A stretch of 64,000 nucleotides of DNA, taken from the NCBI RefSeq assembly GCF_025917005.1, contig NZ_CP078091.1:3410001-3474000 (forward strand), written 5' to 3'. This DNA comes from Porphyrobacter sp. ULC335 (GTDB lineage: Bacteria; Pseudomonadota; Alphaproteobacteria; Sphingomonadales; Sphingomonadaceae). The translations under genes were made by a program, and so were the position numbers. The number at the start of each line of letters is the position of its first letter. Positions within the stretch are counted from its first letter, which is position 1. Below the pieces are notes generated by a model. The model had not been told where the DNA came from, ran no database searches, and saw only the letters and a program-made list of their open reading frames with translations. Positions 1-7,533 of this stretch are shown here, one piece after another.

Positions 1-285
1 GTTGAGGCCGATTTCGGGCTGCATCGCGGGGCGCAGCGCCTCGTCGCGCAGCAGCTTGTCGACCGATTCGCGGATCGTGTCGTTCACCACCTGACCGTGC
101 AGGGCTTCGCCGTGCATCTTCTTGACGAGGTTGGCGGGCACCTTGCCCGGACGGAAGCCGGGCATCCGCACCTGCGGCGCAACCTTCTTGATCTCGGCGT
201 CGATCTTCGCGGTGAGATCGGCGGCGGGAATCGTGATCAGATAGGCGCGCTTGAGCCCTTCGTTGACGGTCTGCTTGGTCTGCAT
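1..285 (-). CDS. tig: Trigger factor, N-terminal part (runs off the left edge)
   Basis: Only the first 95 residues are present; the gene continues beyond base 1. The product is the ribosome-associated chaperone and peptidyl-prolyl isomerase that meets nascent chains at the exit tunnel. The N-terminal ribosome-binding domain is recognisable: the start MQTKQTVNEGLKR is followed by the signature GFRPGKVPANLVKK (about residues 43-56), which matches the conserved ribosome-docking loop (GFRxGKxP). The start ATG reads leftward from base 285. In many alphaproteobacteria tig is followed by clpP and clpX, which would lie outside the window. The family call is confident from the loop signature; the rest of the protein cannot be judged. 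Confidence 0.93.
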   Translation of the reverse strand, partial: MQTKQTVNEGLKRAYLITIPAADLTAKIDAEIKKVAPQVRMPGFRPGKVPANLVKKMHGEALHGQVVNDTIRESVDKLLRDEALRPAMQPEIGLN

Positions 286-346
286 GGTGACTGATTGAAG
301 CCTTCTTGCCAAAAATCCGGTGAGCCGGGCTGGTTCGGGGCGAATT

Positions 347-431
347 TGGTGCGGGCGAAGGGACTCGAACCCCCACATCTTGCGATACCAGAACCTAAAT
401 CTGGCGCGTCTACCAATTTCGCCACGCCCGC
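347..431 (-). tRNA. tRNA-Leu, anticodon UAG
   Basis: An 85-nt gene reading leftward. It has a 7-bp acceptor stem (GCGGGCG at the 5' end pairs with CGCCCGC), discriminator A and an encoded CCA end. The anticodon arm is CCAGA / TTTAGGT / TCTGG, so the anticodon is UAG (reads CUN leucine codons). The D-arm carries the TGG-TAGA motif and the T-arm carries GGTTCGAGTCC. The long variable arm expected of leucine tRNAs is present. It lies between tig and the DUF3297 gene. Confidence 0.96.
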
Positions 432-567
432 ATGCCCGAACGAAGCCGCGCGGGGAAACCGGCTAAGGCACCCCGCGCGTATTAGCGAGCGCCTCTATCC
501 CGCTCTGCCGAAAAGGGCAAGCGCAACACGCTTGATGGTACGGGGAATGGTGATTAAGGGCGCGCAG

Positions 568-888
568 ATGAGCGAAGAAACACCCGAATCCACCGGCGAA
601 ACCGCCCCGACCGTCTCCGGCGCGGACGTGCCGCCCGATCACCTGTCGGTCAATCCGCGCAGCCCGTTCTTCGATGCCGAGAAGCTCCAGCGCGGAGTCG
701 GCATCCGCTTCAAGGACCGCGTGCGCACCGATATCGAGGAATATTCGATCACCGAAGGCTGGGTGCGGGTGCAGGCAGGCAAGGCGGTCGACCGCAAGGG
801 CCAGCCGCTGACCCTGAAGCTGACCGGCCCGGTCGAAGCCTGGTACGAAGACCTCGGCGAAAACCCGCCGGTCGCCAAAAAGGGCTGA
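568..888 (+). CDS. DUF3297 family protein
   Basis: A 106-residue cytoplasmic protein. The core from about residue 21 (PPDHLSVNPRSPFFDAE) through GIRFKDRVRT, EEYSITEGWVRV and KAVDRKGQPLTLKLTG to a C-terminal VEAWYED matches the small DUF3297 family, common in alpha- and gammaproteobacteria and of unknown biochemical role. The first 20 residues (MSEETPESTGE...) are an extra Thr/Glu-rich, probably disordered extension. I chose the ATG at 568 because AAGGG lies 8 nt upstream; an in-frame ATG at 547 has no such site. It stands alone between tRNA-Leu and der. Some databases label the family glutathione peroxidase, for which I see no support. Confidence 0.85.
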   Translation: MSEETPESTGETAPTVSGADVPPDHLSVNPRSPFFDAEKLQRGVGIRFKDRVRTDIEEYSITEGWVRVQAGKAVDRKGQPLTLKLTGPVEAWYEDLGENPPVAKKG

Positions 889-952
889 TTCGCCGGAGCA
901 TTGGGGGCAACGCTTGCCAAAATGGGCGTTTGCGCCCACTTGGGCACGCATC

Positions 953-2365
953 ATGCCCCTCCCCAAGAAGCCCGAAGTCGTCATCATCGGCCGCCCTAAC
1001 GTCGGCAAGTCCACGCTGTTCAACCGGCTGGTGGGCAAGAAGCTCGCCCTGGTCGACGATCAGCCGGGCGTGACGCGTGACCGCCGGATGGGCGATGCGA
1101 ATATTGCGGGCCTGCACTTCACCATCGTCGACACCGCCGGGTGGGAGGACGAGGACGAACTCAGCCTGCCGGGCCGGATGCGCAAGCAGACCGAGGCCAG
1201 CTTGGCTGGCGCGGATGCGGCGATGTTCGTGATCGACGCGCGCGCAGGCCTCACCCCGCTCGACGAGGAAATCGCCCGCTACCTGCGCGAACAGGAAGTG
1301 CCGGTGGTGGTCGTCGCCAACAAGGCCGAAGGCAAGGGCGGCGAAGCGGGCGCGATGGAAGCCTATGCGCTGGGCCTTGGCGAGCCGCTGGCCATGTCGG
1401 CAGAACACGGCGAAGGGATCGCCGATCTGTTCGGCGGGCTGTGGCCGATCATCGGCGCCAAGGCCGAGGAATGGGACGAGATCGACGAAATCACCCGCGC
1501 CGAAATCGCGGCGATGGAGGAAGAGGATCGCCCCTCCGGCCCGTTGAAGCTGGCCATTGTGGGCCGCCCCAATGCGGGCAAATCCACGCTCATCAACCGG
1601 TTGCTGGGCGAAGACCGCCTGCTGACCGGCCCCGAAGCCGGGATCACCCGCGATTCGATTGCGATCGACTGGATGTGGACCGATCCCAAGAGCGGCGAGG
1701 AGCGCGAGATTCGCCTCATCGACACCGCCGGGATGCGCAAGCGGAAGAACGTCACCGAAAAGCTGGAAAAGCTCTCGGTTGCCGACGCGCGGCGGGCGGT
1801 CGATTTTGCCGAGGTCGTGGTGCTGCTGCTCGATGCGACGCAGGGTCTGGAACATCAGGATCTCAAGATCGCCAGCCACGTACTTGAAGAAGGCCGCGCG
1901 CTGATGATCGCGATCAACAAATGGGACGTGGCCGAGGACGCGAGCAAGCTGTTCAACGGCATCCGTGGCGCGCTCGATGATGGCCTTGCGCAGGTGCGCG
2001 GGTTGCCGCTGTTCGCCGTGTCGGCCAAGACCGGCAAGGGGCTCGACCAGATGCTCGCCGGTGCCTTCGAACTGCGCGATGCATGGTCCAAGCGCGTCTC
2101 CACCGCCGCATTGAACCGCTGGTTCGACGATGCGCTGGAGGCCAATCCGCCCCCCGCCCCCGGCGGCAAGCGGATCAAGCTGCGCTACATCACGCAGGCT
2201 GGCACCCGCCCGCCGCGCTTCGTGATCTTCGGCACCCGCCTCGACATGCTGCCCACCAGTTACGAGCGCTATCTGGTGAACGGCATCCGCGCCAAGCTGG
2301 GCTTCGACGCCGTGCCCGTGCGCGTCACGCTCAAGGCCAACAAGAACCCCTACGCCAAGGACTAG
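953..2365 (+). CDS. der: Ribosome-assembly GTPase Der (EngA)
   Basis: A 470-residue double-GTPase needed for assembly of the 50S ribosomal subunit. Two tandem G domains are visible. The first has P-loop GRPNVGKST, switch motif DTAGWED and NKAE. The second has GRPNAGKST (about residue 204), DTAGM and NKWD, followed by the C-terminal KH-like domain (KIKLRYITQAGTRPPRF, then NGIRAKLGF near the end). Length fits the family. The ATG at 953 begins MPLPKKPEVVIIGRPNVGKS; an in-frame ATG at 914 would add 13 residues (MPKWAFAPTWARI) without family character. No good ribosome site is visible at either. The DUF2721 gene follows after 5 nt, so the two are probably cotranscribed. Confidence 0.97.
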   Translation: MPLPKKPEVVIIGRPNVGKSTLFNRLVGKKLALVDDQPGVTRDRRMGDANIAGLHFTIVDTAGWEDEDELSLPGRMRKQTEASLAGADAAMFVIDARAGLTPLDEEIARYLREQEVPVVVVANKAEGKGGEAGAMEAYALGLGEPLAMSAEHGEGIADLFGGLWPIIGAKAEEWDEIDEITRAEIAAMEEEDRPSGPLKLAIVGRPNAGKSTLINRLLGEDRLLTGPEAGITRDSIAIDWMWTDPKSGEEREIRLIDTAGMRKRKNVTEKLEKLSVADARRAVDFAEVVVLLLDATQGLEHQDLKIASHVLEEGRALMIAINKWDVAEDASKLFNGIRGALDDGLAQVRGLPLFAVSAKTGKGLDQMLAGAFELRDAWSKRVSTAALNRWFDDALEANPPPAPGGKRIKLRYITQAGTRPPRFVIFGTRLDMLPTSYERYLVNGIRAKLGFDAVPVRVTLKANKNPYAKD

Positions 2366-2370
2366 CAGCG

Positions 2371-2874
2371 ATGGTGTTCGATCTGCTCGCCCCTGCCGTT
2401 ACCCTTGCCGCAGAAACGCGCCTGCCTTTCGCGCTGGAGATTTTCGAGCGCACCGCCTCCACCCCCCGGGTGCAGCAGGTGGTGCAACTGAGCCTTGCGC
2501 CCGCCTTTCTGTTGTCCGGTATCGGCGCGGTGATGAATGTCATCATGAGCCGGATGATCTGGATCTCCCAACGGATCGAGAACATCGAGGAGAAGATGGA
2601 AGGCCAGCGCACCGCCAAGCAGGCGCGCGAGGTCGGCTGGCTGATGCGGCGGCGCAAGCTGATGCAGGGGGCGATCATGTTCTCGACCGCAGCGGCGGTC
2701 ATGATCAGCGCCGTGATCATGCTGCTGTTTATCTCGGCCTATATCACGTCGCAGATCGGCACCGTCATCGCCGCGCTATGGGTGCTGACGATGGCGCTGC
2801 TGGTGACGGGCCTCGGCTTCTTCCTGTTCGAGACGCGACTGGCCGCGATCGGGGCGCAGGAAGCGAAGGATTAG
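2371..2874 (+). CDS. DUF2721 family membrane protein
   Basis: A 167-residue protein that matches the DUF2721 pattern: a membrane segment near residues 45-65 (LAPAFLLSGIGAVMNVIMSR), a basic cytoplasmic stretch (REVGWLMRRRKLMQGAI), then two C-terminal membrane helices (about residues 105-125 and 130-152) and a charged tail. Function is unknown. The start ATG lies 5 nt after the der stop codon. A GC-rich 13-nt spacer precedes the next likely translation unit, suggesting a der-DUF2721 operon. Confidence 0.8.
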   Translation: MVFDLLAPAVTLAAETRLPFALEIFERTASTPRVQQVVQLSLAPAFLLSGIGAVMNVIMSRMIWISQRIENIEEKMEGQRTAKQAREVGWLMRRRKLMQGAIMFSTAAAVMISAVIMLLFISAYITSQIGTVIAALWVLTMALLVTGLGFFLFETRLAAIGAQEAKD

Positions 2875-2896
2875 GCGCGCCCAAGGAGTGAAGACG

Positions 2897-3706
2897 ATGC
2901 TGAGCGCTAGAACGTGGTTTGTGTCCGGCCTCGCGGCGCTCGCCCTTGGTGCCGCTCCGCTGTCCGCACAGGAGGACGCGCCCGTAACGCCTTCGATCGA
3001 TGCGGCGGACGAAACCCGTCCGCTCGCAGGCTTGGACGCAGAAGGGGTGGCGACCTTCTTCACGATTCTGGCGGCCAGCGCCGAACTCGACGAAGTGCTG
3101 GCCCCGACCATCGAACAGCTGCTCTCGCCCGGCGAGCCGGTGTCCGGCTGGCGCGAAAGCGGGATCGACATCCTCGCCGAACTCGCCGCGCGCGAGGGCG
3201 GGTTGGCGGCCAGCCTGTTGCGCGACGACGACACCGAAGTGCTGTCGGTCACCGACCTGTCGGGCAAGGCCGCCCCCGACTTTGCGGGTTTCACCTCACT
3301 CACCCTGCGCCCTGCACCGCCGGGCGGCATCGACGAGCGAGTCTTCGTGAGCTTCGCCCCCGGCATCTGGCTGGAGATGGCATCGCAGCGCAAGATGCGC
3401 GGGACCGCAATGTGTTATTCCGGCTTGTTCGGACTGACACTGCACAGCAAGCGATCGGTCACCGAGCAGACGATGGACGAGCTGTTTCCAACGATCTTAG
3501 CAGTCGGCCTGATCGACCGCCTCGGATCGCAGGAGTTCTGTCTGGTCTACGACCGCGTCGGCGATGCCTATCGCGCCCGCTCCTTCCTGCCGGACGGTCG
3601 CAGCCTGCCGCAGCTCGACGTGGATTCCACATTGGTTCGGATCATGCCAGACAGCGACCTTTCGGCCTTCATCCGCAACGCGGAACCCGGCGCACCCCGG
3701 GAATAG
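2897..3706 (+). CDS. Secreted hypothetical protein
   Basis: A 269-residue protein that I do not recognise. It begins with a good Sec signal peptide (MLSARTWFVSGLAALALGA, cleavage likely after APLSAQ). The mature part is acidic and soluble, with alternating helices and strands, and a Cys pair (about residues 175 and 216) that could form a disulfide in the periplasm. The ATG at 2897 is preferred because AAGGAG lies 8 nt upstream; a GTG at 2888 overlaps that site. It is followed by a terminator shared with the convergent bfr gene. No catalytic motif is visible. Confidence 0.75.
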   Translation: MLSARTWFVSGLAALALGAAPLSAQEDAPVTPSIDAADETRPLAGLDAEGVATFFTILAASAELDEVLAPTIEQLLSPGEPVSGWRESGIDILAELAAREGGLAASLLRDDDTEVLSVTDLSGKAAPDFAGFTSLTLRPAPPGGIDERVFVSFAPGIWLEMASQRKMRGTAMCYSGLFGLTLHSKRSVTEQTMDELFPTILAVGLIDRLGSQEFCLVYDRVGDAYRARSFLPDGRSLPQLDVDSTLVRIMPDSDLSAFIRNAEPGAPRE

Positions 3707-3725
3707 GCACGCGGCAGGCACCAAA

Positions 3726-3757
3726 AAGGGGCAGAGCCGCATCCGGCCCTGCCCCTT
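3726..3757. terminator. Bidirectional terminator between the secreted protein and bfr
   Basis: A hairpin with 9-bp outer arms AAGGGGCAG / CTGCCCCTT and an inner GCCG-catc-CGGC stem. It is preceded by an A-run (CCAAAAA) and followed by TTGTTTCG, so it can serve the convergent genes on both sides. Confidence 0.75.
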
Positions 3758-3784
3758 GTTTCGTGCAGCCCTTGCTGCCCGCGT

Positions 3785-4267
3785 TTAGCTTTCGCCGGCG
3801 GGCTGGCTTTGCAGCTGGCAGTAATTGTGCAGCCCCATGCGCTCGATCATCTCGAACTGGGTTTCGAGGAAGTCGACATGCTCTTCCTCGTTCTTGAGGA
3901 TATCCTCGAACAGCCCGGCAGAGGTGTGATCCTTGACGCTGCGGGCATATTCCGCCGCGTCCTTGAGCAGCGGGATCGCTTCGTGTTCCAGCGCGAGATC
4001 GGCGCGCAGCACTTCCTCCACCGTCTCGCCGACCTTCAGCTTGTGGATCGCCTGGAAGTTGGGAAGCGCTTCAAGGAACAGGATGCGCTCGGCCAGCTTG
4101 TCGGCGTGCTCCATTTCCTCGATCGATTCGTGGCGTTCATAGGCAGCAAGCTTCTTCATGCCCCAGTTGTCGAGCACGCGGTAATGCAGCCAGTACTGGT
4201 TGATCGCGGTCAGCTCGTTGGTGAGCGCCTGATTGAGATAGTCGATGACCTTGGGGTCGCCCTTCAT
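3785..4267 (-). CDS. bfr: Bacterioferritin
   Basis: A 160-residue iron-storage protein forming a heme-containing 24-mer that oxidises Fe(II) and stores ferric mineral. All ferroxidase ligands are in their usual positions: E18, E51, H54, E94, E127 and H130. The heme-bridging Met52 is also present, so it should bind heme. Length equals that of the family. The C-terminus (HNYCQLQSQPAGES) is slightly extended. AAAGGA lies about 8 nt before the ATG. It is downstream of bfd on the same strand with a 137-nt gap that holds palindromes likely to be an iron-responsive operator, so it may have its own promoter. Confidence 0.97.
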   Translation of the reverse strand: MKGDPKVIDYLNQALTNELTAINQYWLHYRVLDNWGMKKLAAYERHESIEEMEHADKLAERILFLEALPNFQAIHKLKVGETVEEVLRADLALEHEAIPLLKDAAEYARSVKDHTSAGLFEDILKNEEEHVDFLETQFEMIERMGLHNYCQLQSQPAGES

Positions 4268-4365
4268 GGGAATGTCCTTTGCGAAATATCAAAGCCGGTA
4301 TGCGGCGTTGCATCATAGATACACGCTGCCGGACTATGTCCGCAAGGGCGGGCGATAAATTTTCT

Positions 4366-4397
4366 TTGCGAATCAGTCGCTTGCGAGACGTTCGCAA
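4366..4397. promoter_or_regulatory. Candidate iron-responsive operator in the bfd-bfr gap
   Basis: Two overlapping palindromes. Bases 4381-4397 form a perfect inverted repeat (TTGCGA, 5-nt centre, TCGCAA). Bases 4366-4382 form a degenerate one beginning TTGCGAATCAG. The centres are 15 bp apart. The shape resembles Fur-type boxes as I recall them for Sphingomonadales (TTGCGAAT-ATTCGCAA); that comparison is from memory, so the regulator is inferred. Confidence 0.5.
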
Positions 4398-4404
4398 TCG
4401 CGGG

Positions 4405-4605
4405 TCAGGCGGCTTCTACTGCGAATACATTGCAGCTTGCGGCGGCACGTTCGGCGTCGATGATTTCCTGCGCTTCTTCAAGGCACTGGCCGCAATTGGG
4501 CCGCTTGCCGAGGCAGGCATAGGTCGCTTCGGCGTCGCCATCGCAGGTCAACGCGGCTTTCCGCAAATCAGTCTCACGAATGGCATTGCAGATGCAGATG
4601 TACAT
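4405..4605 (-). CDS. bfd: Bacterioferritin-associated ferredoxin
   Basis: A 66-residue [2Fe-2S] protein that docks on bacterioferritin and delivers electrons to reduce and release stored iron. The ligand pattern of the family is intact: Cys4 and Cys6 (MYICICNAI) with Cys38 and Cys41 (NCGQC). C21 and C31 are extra cysteines. It is the promoter-proximal partner of bfr. The C-terminal tail (ASCNVFAVEAA) carries one more Cys. An imperfect palindrome lies just upstream of the start. Confidence 0.95.
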   Translation of the reverse strand: MYICICNAIRETDLRKAALTCDGDAEATYACLGKRPNCGQCLEEAQEIIDAERAAASCNVFAVEAA

Positions 4606-4623
4606 GAGCGCGCGAATCTTTCC

Positions 4624-4638
4624 TGCGAAGCGTTTGCA
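4624..4638. promoter_or_regulatory. Palindrome upstream of bfd, possible Fur-type box
   Basis: TGCGAAGCGTTTGCA is a 15-bp inverted repeat with one mismatched pair, 19 nt upstream of the bfd start. It shares the TGCGAA core with the palindromes at 4366-4397, which suggests the same regulator controls both genes. Confidence 0.4.
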
Positions 4639-4774
4639 GGAGGCAATGTATGCGAACGGTTCTTAATAACAAGAGGAAAAGTGCTTCGGCCTCGTTCGTC
4701 AGCCCGACCCACCCTGAGATTCGCGCTGATTCGGCGGCGCAGCACGCCGCAAGGCCGACCGGCCGCCCGCAGCG

Positions 4775-4824
4775 ACGCGCCCGCAGGGCGTGTGAGCGAG
4801 GATTTCGCACGCCGGAGGGCGTGC
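4775..4824. repeat. Two adjacent GC-rich hairpins
   Basis: Bases 4775-4793 form an 8-bp stem (one G-T pair) with a 3-nt loop. Bases 4807-4824 form a 7-bp stem GCACGCC / GGCGTGC with loop GGAG. They sit in the noncoding stretch between the convergent-side end of the DUF418 gene and the bfd promoter. No protein-coding gene is visible in 4606-4835. The sequence looks like a dispersed palindromic unit, but no second copy occurs in the window. Confidence 0.4.
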
Positions 4825-4835
4825 GGAAAACAAAG

Positions 4836-4871
4836 ACTCTCTTCCCGCTATTTCTTCAGCGGGAAGAGAGT
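4836..4871 (-). terminator. Terminator hairpin overlapping the DUF418 stop codon
   Basis: A perfect 14-bp stem (arms 4836-4849 and 4858-4871) with an 8-nt loop. The TAG stop of the leftward gene (4848-4850) straddles the stem-loop edge, so the last codons form one arm. On the transcribed strand it is followed by CTTTGTTTTCC, a fair U-rich tract. Confidence 0.75.
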
Positions 4872-6146
4872 CCTGTAAGTCAGGCACCGCCACAGCCATT
4901 CCAGCGGGCCGTAGCGATAGCGGTCGAGCCATGGCTTCGACCATGCCAGCATGAGCACCCAGGCCAGCACCACCACAATATACAGCTGCGGGCGATTCAA
5001 TTGTCCGAACAGCCCCAGCGCCCAGCCGTGGAAGACGAACATCATCACCACCGACGTGCCGAGGTAGTTGGTGAAGGCCGCCCGTCCCGCGGCGCGAACC
5101 CGCTCGCCCAGCCAGCCGGTGGCCGAAGGCGCATAGGCCACCAGCAGCGCCGCGAGGCCCACCACCATCCACAACCGCGGCAGCGTGCTCCACGCGACGA
5201 AGCCCGCCAGCGTCGAATAATAGCTGAACCCGTAGGTCTTGACCGCAAGGCCGATGCCCAGATGCGCCAGACCGCCTGCGATCGTTCCGATCCAGCCCCA
5301 GCGCACCATCTTCGCGCGGTCAAAGGCACCGCTGAAGAACCCCAGCCGGTAAAGCGCAATGCCGATCAGCATCAATGGCAGCGTTTCGAACCCGAACAGC
5401 AACGCATTGCCCAGCGGTTCGTACCACTGCTCGGTGACGCGGTGGGTGACCAGCGCGGCATAGTCGCCCGAGGCAATCGTCGCATTGGGCACCGCCCCAT
5501 GCGCCAGCGCGCCATCGATCTGGTCGATCATGTCGGCCCGCTGCTCGACAAGATCGGGCGACGATTGGCCGAACGGCGTGTCGACAATCAGCCAAGGCAT
5601 CGACAGCGATCCGCCGATCAGCAGCGCGCCGATGATGTAACCTGCCAGCCCTGCCACAAGCTGGGTTCTGACGCTCCACTTGAGGCAGGCAAGCGCGACA
5701 AAGCCGAACAGCGCGTAATAGAACAGGATATCGCCCGCCCAGATGAGGAAGAAGTGGGTCATCCCGAAAGCCATCAGGATCGCCAGCCGCCACGCCTGAA
5801 GCCCGCGCGTGGCACCGCGCGCCCAGGCTTTCTCCATGAACAGATACATGCCCGCACCGAACAACAGCGTGAAAAGCCCGCGCATCTTGCCGTCGACCAG
5901 CACGAACTGCGCAATCCACATCCACCCGCCCGGGTCGCCTGGATCGGTCTGGAACGCGGCCGGATACATATAGGCTTCGAACGGCTGGCCGAAGGCGACG
6001 ATATTCGCGGCGAGGATCCCCATCACCGCAAGGCCCCGGATAAAATCGAGCGTGTCGATACGATTGCCGGTGCTTACCGGCGTGAGGCTCTGCGCCCCGT
6101 CGCCGAAGGTATCGTCCAGCGCGTGCGGCGAAATTGTCTCGTTCAT
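4848..6146 (-). CDS. DUF418 family integral membrane protein
   Basis: A 432-residue polytopic membrane protein. The start MNETISPHALDD leads to RIDTLDFIRGLAVMGIL (about residues 29-45), typical of the DUF418/YeiB family, related to acyltransferase-3-like membrane proteins. The C-terminal DUF418 domain is present (TNYLGTSVVMMFVFHG, then GLFGQL and a closing PLEWLWRCLTY). About ten hydrophobic segments are visible. Its biochemical role is unknown. The ATG at 6146 was chosen because upstream residues lack family character. It ends inside a terminator hairpin. The upstream SPOR-domain gene is on the same strand, 95 nt away, with a small hairpin at 6206-6225 between them, so the two may be separate units. 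Confidence 0.85.
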   Translation of the reverse strand: MNETISPHALDDTFGDGAQSLTPVSTGNRIDTLDFIRGLAVMGILAANIVAFGQPFEAYMYPAAFQTDPGDPGGWMWIAQFVLVDGKMRGLFTLLFGAGMYLFMEKAWARGATRGLQAWRLAILMAFGMTHFFLIWAGDILFYYALFGFVALACLKWSVRTQLVAGLAGYIIGALLIGGSLSMPWLIVDTPFGQSSPDLVEQRADMIDQIDGALAHGAVPNATIASGDYAALVTHRVTEQWYEPLGNALLFGFETLPLMLIGIALYRLGFFSGAFDRAKMVRWGWIGTIAGGLAHLGIGLAVKTYGFSYYSTLAGFVAWSTLPRLWMVVGLAALLVAYAPSATGWLGERVRAAGRAAFTNYLGTSVVMMFVFHGWALGLFGQLNRPQLYIVVVLAWVLMLAWSKPWLDRYRYGPLEWLWRCLTYRTLFPLKK

Positions 6147-6241
6147 GGCTGATCCCCCGGCCAGTTGCGCCGGAGAGATTAGCGATTCGCACGCCCTTGG
6201 GAAGGGCCGCCTGTCGAAAGGCGGCAGTCCTTGGTCGACGC

Positions 6242-7261
6242 TCAGCCTTGCCCGGCGACGACGCAGGCCTTGCCTTCGCGCTTCAGCGCGGCGCAGGCGC
6301 GGGACGCTTCGCCCTCGTTGGCAAAGCCGGTGGCGAGCAGGCGGGTGACCTTGCCGCTCGGCACCAGGGTCTTTTTCGTGCCCGACAGCGCGGCGTGACC
6401 GGATAGCTGGCCCCACAGGCGGTCCGCATTGGCCGACACACCGAACGCGCCGAGCTGCACGCGCCATTTGCCCTGCTTGCGCGCGGCGGCCGGGGCCGGG
6501 GCCGAAGCCGCTGGCTTGGGAGCAGGCTTGGGCGCGGCGGCGAGCGTCACCGGCGTGACCGGCTTGGCAACGGGCGGCTTCGTTACAGCGGCAACGACCG
6601 GAACAGGCGCCGGAACAGGCGCCGCAGCCGGAGCCGCGGGCCGTGATCCGAGTTCGACCGCTGCCAATTCGGACGAGCGCTGCGCCTTGGCGCCCGCTTC
6701 AAGCTCGCGGGCCAGCGATTGCGCCTGAGCGCGCTGCGCGGAGGGTACGTATTTGTCCATCTGCACCAGCGCATCGCGCGCCTGCGGCAGGCCTGCGCCG
6801 CTCGCCAGCGTCATCAACGCATAGCCGCGCACCCAGTCGCGCGGGGCATAGTCGGCGTTGAAGTGCGACAGGCCCAGCACATATTGCGCCCGCGGATCGC
6901 CGCGATCGGCCGCGGCGCGGATCAGCGGCATCGCCTTTTCCTGCTCGCCTTCCTGAAACAGCATCAGCCCGTAATTGTCGGCGGCCTTCACGTGGCCGAG
7001 CCGCGCGGCTTCTTCATAAAGCTGGCGCGCGCGGCCATTGTCGACCTCGACCCCGCGGCCGAGACGATAGGCCTGCGCAAGATTGAACAGCGCATCGGGA
7101 TCGCCCGCCGCCGCCGGGCCCTGCCATTCGACCACCGCGCGGGTGAAATCGCCTGCGGTCCAGGCATCGACCCCGGATTTAACGTCGGCCAGTGCGGGAA
7201 CAGCCAGCAGCGCAAGCGCCGCCGCACCCGCCAATGCGGGGGTTCGTACCAGATTCGCCAT
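6242..7261 (-). CDS. Periplasmic Sel1-repeat protein with C-terminal SPOR domain
   Basis: A 339-residue exported protein. It has a signal peptide (MANLVRTPALAGAAALALLA, cleavage near ALADVKSG), then three or four Sel1/TPR-like repeats (about residues 35-165, e.g. DALFNLAQAYRLGRGVE and RAQYVLGLSHFN). A Pro/Ala-rich linker follows, and a SPOR domain closes the protein (WRVQLGAFG ... ACVVAGQG). SPOR domains bind denuded septal peptidoglycan, so a role at the division site or cell envelope is inferred. The ATG at 7261 has AAGGA 8 nt upstream; longer in-frame starts exist at 7275 and beyond. It is divergent from the parA gene across a 272-bp promoter region. Confidence 0.85.
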   Translation of the reverse strand: MANLVRTPALAGAAALALLAVPALADVKSGVDAWTAGDFTRAVVEWQGPAAAGDPDALFNLAQAYRLGRGVEVDNGRARQLYEEAARLGHVKAADNYGLMLFQEGEQEKAMPLIRAAADRGDPRAQYVLGLSHFNADYAPRDWVRGYALMTLASGAGLPQARDALVQMDKYVPSAQRAQAQSLARELEAGAKAQRSSELAAVELGSRPAAPAAAPVPAPVPVVAAVTKPPVAKPVTPVTLAAAPKPAPKPAASAPAPAAARKQGKWRVQLGAFGVSANADRLWGQLSGHAALSGTKKTLVPSGKVTRLLATGFANEGEASRACAALKREGKACVVAGQG

Positions 7262-7428
7262 TGTGATCCTTGCCATCGCCATATGCCTCGCGGGAAAGCC
7301 GGGTGAATTGCTGGGACGCAAACTAGCCGAACAGGGTTAGCAAATGGTTGCCCGCCCCTCCCGCGCAATGCAGCGCGCCGCAAGTGCCTGTGCCGGGCCG
7401 ATTGCTTCTTGCACTCAGATGCAGCGTC

Positions 7429-7445
7429 TTAACCCTAAATTAGGG
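7429..7445. promoter_or_regulatory. CtrA-like box overlapping a palindrome in the SPOR/parA divergent promoter region
   Basis: TTAACCCTAAATTAG fits TTAA-N7-TTAA, the alphaproteobacterial CtrA site, except for its last base. It overlaps a perfect 13-bp palindrome, CCCTAAATTAGGG (7433-7445). It lies about 90 bp before the parA start. No other gene is visible in 7262-7533. Confidence 0.4.
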
Positions 7446-7533
7446 GTATCCTGCGATCCCGTCTCCATCCAGCCGGTGTCAGGCGTTGCAATAGGGCAAC
7501 CCGCAGCGGACCAATTTATGGGGGACCCAGGCG

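Noticed and set aside
749..1879. Minus-strand frame (376 codons) opposite der
   Set aside because: An antisense shadow of der; composition is His/Arg/Gly-rich, as expected for reverse-strand GC-rich coding DNA.
4279..4878. Plus-strand frame across the bfd region (199 codons)
   Set aside because: It crosses the antisense of bfd and noncoding hairpins, has no ribosome site and no domain.
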